DNA of 51,554 bases from positions 1 to 51,554 of the forward strand of contig JAGHER010000067.1 of the NCBI GenBank assembly GCA_017889125.1, in the 5' to 3' direction. Source of the stretch: Lachnospiraceae bacterium. GTDB taxonomy: Bacteria > Bacillota > Clostridia > Lachnospirales > Lachnospiraceae. The notes beneath the pieces are model-generated. The model did no database searches. It was not told the DNA's origin and saw only the letters and a program-made list of their open reading frames with translations. Shown here piece after piece: positions 16,034 through 23,389 of this stretch (position 1 is its first letter; each line of letters begins with the position of its first letter). Both the position numbers and the translations under genes were made by a program.

Positions 16034-16957
16034 ATGACAATACTGGTAGCGCAAAAAATAACGGTTATGTTCCTTATCCTGCTCCTGGGCGTATTTTGCT
16101 GCCGGAAAGGCTTTTTGGGCAGGGAGATAAATGGCCGGCTTTCTAATTTCCTGCTTCAGATCGTAAATCCTATAGTGATTTTTGTTTCCTACCAGATGGA
16201 TTTTGCGCCGGGACTGCTCTGCAATCTCGGCGCAGCCATGGCCCTGGCTGCGGCAGGATTTGTCCTTCAGATTTTTCTGATCCGGCTTTTCGTCCCGGAG
16301 AAAAATCCGCACTGGGCGGTGGAGCGGCTGAGTGCGGTTTACGGAAACTGCGGATTTATCGGCATTCCTCTGATCAACGAGCTTTTTGGCCGGGAAGGCG
16401 TCTTTTACATGACGGCATATCTGACGGTGTTTTATCTGTTTTTCTGGACGCACGGAGTTCTCCTGATGAGCGGGAAGACCTCGGCCAGAGAAACGGTAAA
16501 AAATCTGCTGAGTCCGGCAGTTATGGGGGTGATCGCAGGGCTGGCCTGTTTCCTGCTGCAAATCCGGATTCCGGGGCTTTTGGTGGAAGCGATGGATTCT
16601 GTGGGGAGCATGAATACTCCTCTGGCCATGCTTGTGGCAGGAGCGGAGCTGGGACAGGCGGGGCTGCGGTCGGTGCTTCACTGTCCAAGAGCATATTATG
16701 TGTCGTTTTTGAAGCTGGTGGCGGTTCCGGCGGTGATGCTGCCTCTGCTGCTGCTTCTCTCCCTTTCGCAGGAGGTGAAGGTAACCCTTCTCCTGGCTTC
16801 CGGCTGTCCTGTAGGCGCATGCTGTACCATGTTTGCCATGCGGTATAAAAGCGATGGGGAATACGCATCGATTGTTTTTGCTGTCTCTACGATATTAGCG
16901 GGAATAACGATCCCCGCGCTGATCGCGCTGTCGGAAATACTGGGGATTCTTTCTTAA
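16034..16957 (+). CDS. AEC-family transporter (auxin efflux carrier family)
   Basis: The 307-residue protein has about ten hydrophobic segments and AEC-type motifs: N-P-I-V-I-F in the first half, Y-G-N-C-G-F-I-G-I-P-L near 108-118 and A-S-G-C-P-V-G-A-C-C-T-M-F near 255-267. Characterised bacterial members move malate, malonate or related carboxylates. It starts four bases after the aldolase stop with a weak ribosome site, implying coupled translation. In this operon it could export an organic-acid end product or import a co-substrate. Confidence 0.88.
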   Translation: MTILVAQKITVMFLILLLGVFCCRKGFLGREINGRLSNFLLQIVNPIVIFVSYQMDFAPGLLCNLGAAMALAAAGFVLQIFLIRLFVPEKNPHWAVERLSAVYGNCGFIGIPLINELFGREGVFYMTAYLTVFYLFFWTHGVLLMSGKTSARETVKNLLSPAVMGVIAGLACFLLQIRIPGLLVEAMDSVGSMNTPLAMLVAGAELGQAGLRSVLHCPRAYYVSFLKLVAVPAVMLPLLLLLSLSQEVKVTLLLASGCPVGACCTMFAMRYKSDGEYASIVFAVSTILAGITIPALIALSEILGILS

Positions 16958-16977
16958 TTGCGGAGGAGGTTTTGCAT

Positions 16978-18450
16978 GTGCAGTTTTTACATACCAAAGG
17001 CAAGAAGATTGTAGATGAAAGGGGAAGAGAGGTCCGCCTGCGGGGAATCTGTGTGGGAGGCTGGATGAATCTGGAAAATTTCATCAACGGCTACCCGGGG
17101 ACGGAGACTTCTCTACGGGAACAGATGGTCCGAAGCCTGGGAGAGGAGAGGGGAAAGCAGTTCTTTACGTATATGCTGGATTCCTTTCTCCGGGAGGAGG
17201 ATATCGCCTTTATTCGCTCCTTTGGAGGGAATTGCATCCGTGTGGCCTTAAATTACCGGCATTTTGAAGCGGATGAAACCCCCTTTTGCTATAAGAAGGA
17301 GGGATTTGCGCGTCTGCACAGGCTGGTTTCCTGGTGCGAAAGGCAGAAGGTCTACGTTATTTTTGACATGCATGCGGTGCAGGGCTGGCAGAATACCCAT
17401 TGGCACAGCGACAATGACGGCGGGATCTCCCTGCTGTGGGGAGACGGAGGGTATCAGGAGCGGTATCTGGCTCTCCTTAGGGAAATTGCCCGGCATTTTC
17501 AGGATTGTCCGGCAGTGGCAGGGTATGAGCTGATGAATGAACCCAGTTCCAGCTGCCGCCCTGGAGACTACCCCTACAACATGTATGAAAATTTCCGCCC
17601 GGATTATGTTCGTTTTAATGGATTGATGAAGCGGGCGGCAAAGGCCATCCGGGAGATCGACAAGAGGCATTTGCTCTTTATTGAAGGCGATGGGTACGGG
17701 CACAATTTTGCGGGAATGGAGCCGCCCTGGGAAGATAATCTGGTTTATTCCGCCCATGATTATGTTGTGTCCGGCTTTGGCCCAGGGAAGTATCCGGGGC
17801 ATTTTGAGGAGCTTCACAATGACCGGGTAGAAGCTTCCGGATACTGGGATGAAGAAAAGCAGATCCAGCATATTCTGGAAACGGAAGGATGGAAATTTAC
17901 GGAGAAGTATCAGGTGCCATTGTGGATCAGCGAATTTGGTTCGCAGTACTGTACCGGCGAGGAGGACAATGTATACCGGCTAGCATCCATGGATGATCAG
18001 CTGAAGGCCATGAACCAGTTGGGGATCCACTGGACGCCGTGGACCTATAAGGACTGCGGAACGATGGGGCTGGTCACGCTGAAGGAAGACAGCGAATACC
18101 GGAAGCGGATCGAGCCAGTGCAGCGGATGAAGGGGCTGCTGGGAGCTGAAAATTTCACTGCCTGGAGGAGCGTCTGCCCGGGCAGGCAGGTGACGGCGGA
18201 ATTTACCGATTATATGCTGTCCCTGCTGACGCAGGCGGGGAGCTATACCAGGGAAACTTTTCAGAAATGTATGAATTATAAGCTCCTTACCGGATTTGCA
18301 GCCGGAGTGCTGCAGCCAGAGTATGGGGCGGTATTTGCAGGATGTACAGCAAAAGAGCTGGAACAGATAATGAGATCCTTTCGTCTGGAAAACTGTACAG
18401 TCAATGCGCCGTATCTTGCTGTACTGAAAAAGAGAACGCAGGATGCCTGA
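16978..18450 (+). CDS. GH5-family glycoside hydrolase, intracellular
   Basis: The 490-residue enzyme starts at GTG 16978, eight bases after GGAGGAGG; a TTG at 16972 is too close to that site. GH5 features are R-G-I-C-V-G-G-W-M near 22-30, F-G-G-N-C-I-R-V-A-L-N near 82-92, acid/base E188 in E-L-M-N-E-P, H-D-Y near 260 and nucleophile E319 in L-W-I-S-E-F-G-S-Q. It resembles the glucosidase/endoglucanase-like clade with a C-terminal extra region of ~130 residues. No signal peptide. As last gene of the operon it probably trims imported oligosaccharides; beta-glucan or glucoside specificity cannot be settled here. Confidence 0.88.
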   Translation: MQFLHTKGKKIVDERGREVRLRGICVGGWMNLENFINGYPGTETSLREQMVRSLGEERGKQFFTYMLDSFLREEDIAFIRSFGGNCIRVALNYRHFEADETPFCYKKEGFARLHRLVSWCERQKVYVIFDMHAVQGWQNTHWHSDNDGGISLLWGDGGYQERYLALLREIARHFQDCPAVAGYELMNEPSSSCRPGDYPYNMYENFRPDYVRFNGLMKRAAKAIREIDKRHLLFIEGDGYGHNFAGMEPPWEDNLVYSAHDYVVSGFGPGKYPGHFEELHNDRVEASGYWDEEKQIQHILETEGWKFTEKYQVPLWISEFGSQYCTGEEDNVYRLASMDDQLKAMNQLGIHWTPWTYKDCGTMGLVTLKEDSEYRKRIEPVQRMKGLLGAENFTAWRSVCPGRQVTAEFTDYMLSLLTQAGSYTRETFQKCMNYKLLTGFAAGVLQPEYGAVFAGCTAKELEQIMRSFRLENCTVNAPYLAVLKKRTQDA

Positions 18451-18511
18451 TCCTTCCTGAGACGGCAGAAAAAGCCCTGGAGATGGCCGAGAGGACAGGG
18501 GAAGAAATGGG

Positions 18512-18551
18512 AAAGCGGGAATCCAGAAGAATACTGGATATCCCGCTTTTT
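18512..18551. terminator. Bidirectional terminator between GH5 and GH3
   Basis: AAAGCGGGA-ATCCAG (18512-18526) pairs with CTGGATA-TCCCGCTTT (18534-18549) with one bulged base. The loop is seven bases, and A and T runs flank the two sides, so it can end transcripts from both converging genes. Confidence 0.8.
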
Positions 18552-18552
18552 C

Positions 18553-20697
18553 TTAGGAAAGGCTTGGGGCCTGCAGGGTACATTCCAGACGCAGAGGCGT
18601 TTTCCCGGTAAGCCTTGCACTGCAGGCATCCGGTTGTGAAAATCCGGCAAAAATGGCAAATCGGCTGCCATCCTGGAAACGTCTTCCCTTCTCATCCACC
18701 ACAGTGAAGCGGGAGGAAGGCAGGGAGATCTGGATGGTCTGCTTTTGGGCGCCGGAGAAATGGATGCGGTGAAAAGCGGCCAGATGGGGATGAGGCGTCT
18801 CCCACTGGGATTCCAGATCCTGTACGTAAATCTGCAGAACATCATCTACCGGCTGTTGGCTTTGGTTTTCCGTCTCAATGAGCAGAGAGAGGACAGCGGC
18901 GTCTGATTTTGGCGGCAGATCCAGCGAGACAGGCTCTGCCAGACGTACAGAGCAGACGCGGGTGTCCCCATAATTCAGGCCGAAGCCAAAGGGGAACTGG
19001 GCTTCGCCTTCTAAGTAGCGGTAAGTTCTTCCCTTCATGGAATAGTCGGTAAAGTCCGGGAGCTGCTTTAAGGAAGAATAAAAGGTGACGGGCAGCTTGC
19101 CGGACGGTGATGTTTCGCCAAAAAGAAGGTCTGCTGCAGCTTTTCCGCCTTGCGCGCCAGGATACCATAAATCCAGGATAGCGTCGAAATGCTCCGCGGC
19201 AAAGGAGAGATCCAGATCGCTTCCTGCCAGCAGGCACAGGATGATCGGACGTTTTTCTGCCGCAACGGCTTCCATCAGCCGCCGCTGGGGTTCGGGAAGA
19301 AGCAGATCCGTTTTATCTCCGGAGGCATAGCTGTTCCCGGTATCGCCTTCTTCGCCTTCCAGTGTTTCGTCCAGCCCAAGGCAGAGAATGACAACGTCGC
19401 TGTTTCGGGCAACCATGCGGGCTTCAGCGATCCGGTCATCATCCTGGGCAAGGTTTTCTGTTTTGCTGCGGTACAGATGACATCCTTCTGAATACAGGAT
19501 CCTTACGGTGTCTCCGGCATACTGGCGGATTCCCTCCAGAACGGTGATGTATTCGGAAGCTGTTCCGTGATAATTTCCCATAAGAGCGGCGCGGCTGTCT
19601 GCGTTCGGTCCAATGACGCCGATGGTTTTTAACTGGTCTTTTTTCAGCGGAAGAATGCCGTTATTTTTTAGAAGCACTGCAGATTCTTTTGCTGCACGTT
19701 GGCAAAGGGCAAGATGCGCAGGGCATTCTACTGCTGTGTAAGGGATCTGATCATATTCGCTTCCATCGAAAAGACCCAGGAGGAAGCGGGTAGTAAACAG
19801 ACGGACTGCCGATTCCGTGATCTGCTCTTCGGTGACAAGCCCCTTTTGCTGCGCGTTCAGGATATGCAGGTAAGTGGAGCCGCAGTTTAGATCGCATCCG
19901 GCATCCAGCGCCAGGGCGGCAGACTGGGCGGCAGTATAGGTGACCATATGGTGCTCGTGAAAGTCACGGATAGCCCAGCAGTCAGATACCACATGTCCCT
20001 GGAAGCCCCAGTCCCTGCGGAGAATATCCCGCAGAAGGCGGTAGCTGCCGCAGCAGGGTTCGCCGTTTACCCGGTTGTAAGCCCCCATGACGGCTTCCAC
20101 ATTTCCCTCCTGCACACAGGCTTTAAAGGCCGGCAGATAGGTCTCCTGAAGATCTTTCTCGCTGACCTCGGCATTAAATTCATGGCGGAGCGCTTCCGGG
20201 CCGGAGTGGACGGCAAAATGCTTGGCGCAGGCTGCCGCTTTCATGGTTTCACCGTCGCCCTGCAGGCCTTTGATATAGGACACGCCCAGACGGGCGGTGA
20301 GATACGGATCTTCTCCGTAGGTTTCATGTCCGCGTCCCCAGCGGGGGTCACGGAAAATATTTACGTTTGGTGCCCAGAAGGTCAGGCCTTTATAGATATC
20401 GCGGTCATCCAGCTGGGATAAGCCATTGTATTTTGCCCGGCCTTCTGTGGACACGGCGCTGCCAATAGATGAGATGAGCTCTTCATCAAAGGCTGCGGCC
20501 AGACCGATGGCCTGGGGAAATACAGTTGCCGTGCCGGCGCGCGCCACGCCGTGCAATGCCTCATTCCACCAGTTATAGGCGGGAATATTGAGCCTGGGAA
20601 TTGGCGGGGCATTGTAGCGCAGCTGGCTGGCCTTTTCTTCGAGAGTCATTTGGCTGACAAGTGCCAGAGCTTTTTGGCGTGCGGTTTTCCTGTCCAT
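18553..20697 (-). CDS. GH3 beta-xylosidase / beta-glucosidase, intracellular
   Basis: The 714-residue enzyme has the full GH3 layout. The N-terminal barrel carries Y-N-W-W-N-E-A-L-H-G-V-A-R-A-G-T near 41-56, a K-H-F motif at 159-161 and nucleophile D239 in V-V-S-D-C-W-A-I. An alpha/beta sandwich with acid/base candidates (E-G-E-E-G-D near 440) and a fibronectin-III-like C-terminal domain follow. The W-W-N-E-A-L-H-G-V-A-R and S-G-P-E-x-L-R-H patterns resemble the xylan beta-xylosidase branch, fitting the GH10 gene nearby. There is no signal peptide, so it finishes imported oligomers. Its ribosome site is AGGAGG, and its start is divergent from the AraC regulator. Confidence 0.92.
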   Translation of the reverse strand: MDRKTARQKALALVSQMTLEEKASQLRYNAPPIPRLNIPAYNWWNEALHGVARAGTATVFPQAIGLAAAFDEELISSIGSAVSTEGRAKYNGLSQLDDRDIYKGLTFWAPNVNIFRDPRWGRGHETYGEDPYLTARLGVSYIKGLQGDGETMKAAACAKHFAVHSGPEALRHEFNAEVSEKDLQETYLPAFKACVQEGNVEAVMGAYNRVNGEPCCGSYRLLRDILRRDWGFQGHVVSDCWAIRDFHEHHMVTYTAAQSAALALDAGCDLNCGSTYLHILNAQQKGLVTEEQITESAVRLFTTRFLLGLFDGSEYDQIPYTAVECPAHLALCQRAAKESAVLLKNNGILPLKKDQLKTIGVIGPNADSRAALMGNYHGTASEYITVLEGIRQYAGDTVRILYSEGCHLYRSKTENLAQDDDRIAEARMVARNSDVVILCLGLDETLEGEEGDTGNSYASGDKTDLLLPEPQRRLMEAVAAEKRPIILCLLAGSDLDLSFAAEHFDAILDLWYPGAQGGKAAADLLFGETSPSGKLPVTFYSSLKQLPDFTDYSMKGRTYRYLEGEAQFPFGFGLNYGDTRVCSVRLAEPVSLDLPPKSDAAVLSLLIETENQSQQPVDDVLQIYVQDLESQWETPHPHLAAFHRIHFSGAQKQTIQISLPSSRFTVVDEKGRRFQDGSRFAIFAGFSQPDACSARLTGKTPLRLECTLQAPSLS

Positions 20698-20743
20698 ATA
20701 GAGTACCTCCTTGTGCTTCTGCAGTACCGTGCAGCTTATTCTC

Positions 20744-20772
20744 AGTGTAGCAGAAAACCGGCTGCCTGTCTT
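20744..20772 (-). promoter_or_regulatory. Candidate promoter for GH3
   Basis: On the minus strand, AAGACA (20767-20772) and TACACT (20744-20749) are 17 bases apart. The -35 is weak, as expected for an activator-dependent promoter, and a direct repeat lies four bases upstream of it. Confidence 0.45.
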
Positions 20773-20805
20773 GTAAATTCTTGTGGGATTATGTGCAATT
20801 CTTGC
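20773..20805 (-). promoter_or_regulatory. Direct repeat with 21-bp spacing, candidate AraC sites
   Basis: AATTCTTG occurs at 20776-20783 and again at 20797-20804, 21 bases apart, two turns of the helix. This is the usual arrangement of AraC-family half-sites, ending next to the GH3 -35. It is probably the site of the divergently encoded regulator. Confidence 0.5.
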
Positions 20806-20876
20806 AGCATGGAAAAGGAGAAACGCGGTTTGCCAGGGGGTTCACGAAAAGAAAAAGAGTAAACGAGGTGAGAAGG

Positions 20877-21779
20877 GTGAAAAAGGAATGGGAACAATTC
20901 CGTGAAGCGGTAGAGTTTCATGGAGGAAGCCATACGAAAATATTTATCAATGCACAGACGGACTGCTACGGCCCGCACTGGCATATTCCTCTGGAGGCAA
21001 TCATGCCGCTGGAAGGCGGATATACGGCAGTGTGCGGCGAGCTTCGCCAAAAGCTGGAGGAAGGAGATATTGCCCTGATCGCGCCTGGTGCGGTACATGC
21101 GCTGGAAGCGCCGCCTCGGGGACGGCGCCTGTTTCTTCAGGCGGATATCTCCTGCTTTGCGGAAATCCAGGAGCTGGACAGTTTGTTTCTGCGTCTTCCA
21201 CCCCTTGTTGTTCTGAGAAAAGACCATGCTTCGGCGATTTATGAGGATGCAGTCCGATGCATGGAAAGGATCTGTGCAGAGCATAAGGCGGGGTATGCTT
21301 TTACGGAATTATCCATATATTCCGAATTGTTCCGACTGCTGACGCTGGCAGGCAGGTATTTTGCATGCGGGCAGGCAGAGGGGGAGAGCGGGAATCCGGG
21401 GATATACCGATATAAGGAGCGGATACTGCACAGCTGCAGCTATATAAAAGCCCATCTGGAAGAGCCGCTTACCCTGGAACAGGCAGCCGCCGCTTCCGGA
21501 TTCAGCAAGTATCACTTTGCCCATATATTCCGCGAGTTTATGGGGATATCCTTTTATCAGTACTTGAATCAGAAACGGATGGATAATGCCCAGATGCTTC
21601 TTGCCAATCCGGACTGCACCGTGACAGAGGCGGCCATGCGGTCTGGATTCACATCCATTTCTTCCTTCAACCGAATGTTTCGCAAATGCAGGGGATGTAC
21701 GCCCACCATGTACCGGGAACGTTATTTTAAGATCCGTACAGGATCCCACTCGGTCCCTGGCTTTCCTTCTGGCAGATGA
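20877..21779 (+). CDS. AraC-family transcriptional regulator
   Basis: The 300-residue regulator has an N-terminal cupin-like sensing half (G-P-H-W-H-I-P-L-E-A-I-M-P-L near 35-48, then E-G-D-I-A-L-I-A-P-G-A-V-H near 66-78). The C-terminal double HTH includes L-E-Q-A-A-A-A-S-G-F-S-K-Y-H-F-A-H-I-F-R and a second helix set ending C-R-G-C-T-P-T-M-Y-R-E-R-Y. The GTG at 20877 is chosen because it follows GAGGTGAGAA and because upstream codons give no cupin-like sequence. It is divergent from GH3 and probably activates it when sugar is bound. Its 3' end overlaps the convergent YesN-type gene by 58 bases. Confidence 0.88.
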   Translation: MKKEWEQFREAVEFHGGSHTKIFINAQTDCYGPHWHIPLEAIMPLEGGYTAVCGELRQKLEEGDIALIAPGAVHALEAPPRGRRLFLQADISCFAEIQELDSLFLRLPPLVVLRKDHASAIYEDAVRCMERICAEHKAGYAFTELSIYSELFRLLTLAGRYFACGQAEGESGNPGIYRYKERILHSCSYIKAHLEEPLTLEQAAAASGFSKYHFAHIFREFMGISFYQYLNQKRMDNAQMLLANPDCTVTEAAMRSGFTSISSFNRMFRKCRGCTPTMYRERYFKIRTGSHSVPGFPSGR

Positions 21780-23389
21780 ACTGCGGCTTCACTCAACGCC
21801 AATACCCGATATTCTGCAGGCGTCATGCCGGTAACCTTTTTAAACTGCCGGGAAAAGTATTTCTCATCTTCAAACCCCACGTCATGGGCGATCTGGCGGA
21901 TCCGGATGCCCGGATCCGCCAGCAGATAACGGGCCTGGGTGATCCGCAGGTTATTTAGATAGGTGACCATGCTGACTCCAAAGGTCTGCTTGAATTTCCG
22001 GCAGAGATATTCCTTATTGACAAAGAACATCTGGGCGCAGGCAAACTGGCTGAAGGGCTGGCTGTAGTTAAGCTCCAGGTAGTGGGCCACCTGATAGATC
22101 ATATCCGCCTCCGGGGAACGGAGGTTTTTTAATTCCTGGTACAGAAAGAAGATATCCATATGGATGCGCTGCAGGAACCGTTCCATGGAAAGACGCATGT
22201 GGGGCGTACTGATATCCGGAAAGCGAAGGAGGCGGTAGCTGTTCTGGTGGAAGAAGCCTTCATGGCGCCGGGAGAAAAGCTCGACCCAGCCGGAAAACAG
22301 GGCGTGCTCTTCCTCAATGACCCGAAAAACCGCAGAGAGGCTGGGAGAGGGACTGCCCAGGCGATGCTCCAGCCAGAGGGCGGCAGACTGATCGACCAGG
22401 GCCTCGTTTCCGGTAAGGAGGGCGGAAAGGAGCATGCGCCCGTCTGCTTCCGCAGAGGGAGAGGAGGCCAGGTCTGCAGGGGAAAGGGCATCCCGGCAGA
22501 GAAGCGGCGTCATGGTCAAAGCGTCGATCGCGCCGTAAGCGGTGCGGGCCCCGTACAGCGTCTCCGAAAGCTTTTTGGGAAAGGCGCCGGAGGAGGCAAA
22601 GCCCATGGTGGTCGGAAAGGAAAATTTTCCGTCCAGAGAGGTCAAAAGGGCCGTTAGGGCTTCGGTAAGATCTGTGTCCACACGGGACAGGAATATGCGG
22701 ATCTCTCCGGTGGAGGCGGCGGGAAGGAGAAAGCCGCTGTTGTTTTTCGCAAAAAATTCTGCCAGCGCAGCGGAGAAACGGGAAATCTCTTCGGCGTGCT
22801 CCTCTGGGGCCTGGGGCAGGAAGGGTTCCAGATTGCAGTAGGCGAAGCCGAAAGCGGTCTGGTTTCCCAGCTCAGGACAGAGCTGAAGGAGCTCCCGGTA
22901 AGGCTGCCCTTCTGGTTCGCCGGCAAGCATCCGGGACAGCAGGTTTTCCCGGCACAGGCTGGTCATGGAATCGATCTGCTCCCTGTGGGACTGGACGGTG
23001 GAGAGAAGGGCTGTCTCCTGGTTCCAGGCATCCACCGCCTTTTTGACTGCGGCGATCAGCTGTTCCTGGTCCAGCGGCTTTAAGAGGTAGTCTACCCCGC
23101 CATTCTGCAGGGAACCCCGGACATATTCAAAATTATCGTAGCCGGAGATGACGACCACCTTGCTGCGGAGTGCGGAATGGTTAATGTAGGACATCAGGTC
23201 GATGCCGCTCAGATCCTGCATGACGATATCCGTAATGAGGATTTCCGGCTGCCATTCCTCCATCAGACGGATGGCTTCCTGAGGGCTTGAGGCCTCGAAC
23301 AGCTGGGTGATCCCCAGACTTTCCCAGGGGACTAAGAGACGTACGGCTTTGATCACATGGGCCTCGTCATCAACGATCAGCGCTTTCAT
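21722..23389 (-). CDS. Response regulator, YesN/AraC type
   Basis: The 555-residue protein has a receiver domain with the acidic pair D8-D9, phospho-acceptor D54 in L-I-T-D-I-V-M-Q-D and K in L-L-K-P-L-D near 104. A ~300-residue linker of low similarity follows, then a C-terminal AraC double HTH (V-N-K-E-Y-L-C-R-K-F-K-Q-T-F-G-V-S, then D-V-G-F-E-D-E-K-Y-F-S-R-Q-F-K-K-V-T-G). The ATG at 23389 follows GAGAGG and is preferred over one ten codons upstream. It overlaps the kinase gene by 20 bases. Partner of the kinase at 23370; likely activates the pectin-type transporter operon that starts at 25647. Confidence 0.92.
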   Translation of the reverse strand: MKALIVDDEAHVIKAVRLLVPWESLGITQLFEASSPQEAIRLMEEWQPEILITDIVMQDLSGIDLMSYINHSALRSKVVVISGYDNFEYVRGSLQNGGVDYLLKPLDQEQLIAAVKKAVDAWNQETALLSTVQSHREQIDSMTSLCRENLLSRMLAGEPEGQPYRELLQLCPELGNQTAFGFAYCNLEPFLPQAPEEHAEEISRFSAALAEFFAKNNSGFLLPAASTGEIRIFLSRVDTDLTEALTALLTSLDGKFSFPTTMGFASSGAFPKKLSETLYGARTAYGAIDALTMTPLLCRDALSPADLASSPSAEADGRMLLSALLTGNEALVDQSAALWLEHRLGSPSPSLSAVFRVIEEEHALFSGWVELFSRRHEGFFHQNSYRLLRFPDISTPHMRLSMERFLQRIHMDIFFLYQELKNLRSPEADMIYQVAHYLELNYSQPFSQFACAQMFFVNKEYLCRKFKQTFGVSMVTYLNNLRITQARYLLADPGIRIRQIAHDVGFEDEKYFSRQFKKVTGMTPAEYRVLALSEAAVHLPEGKPGTEWDPVRILK

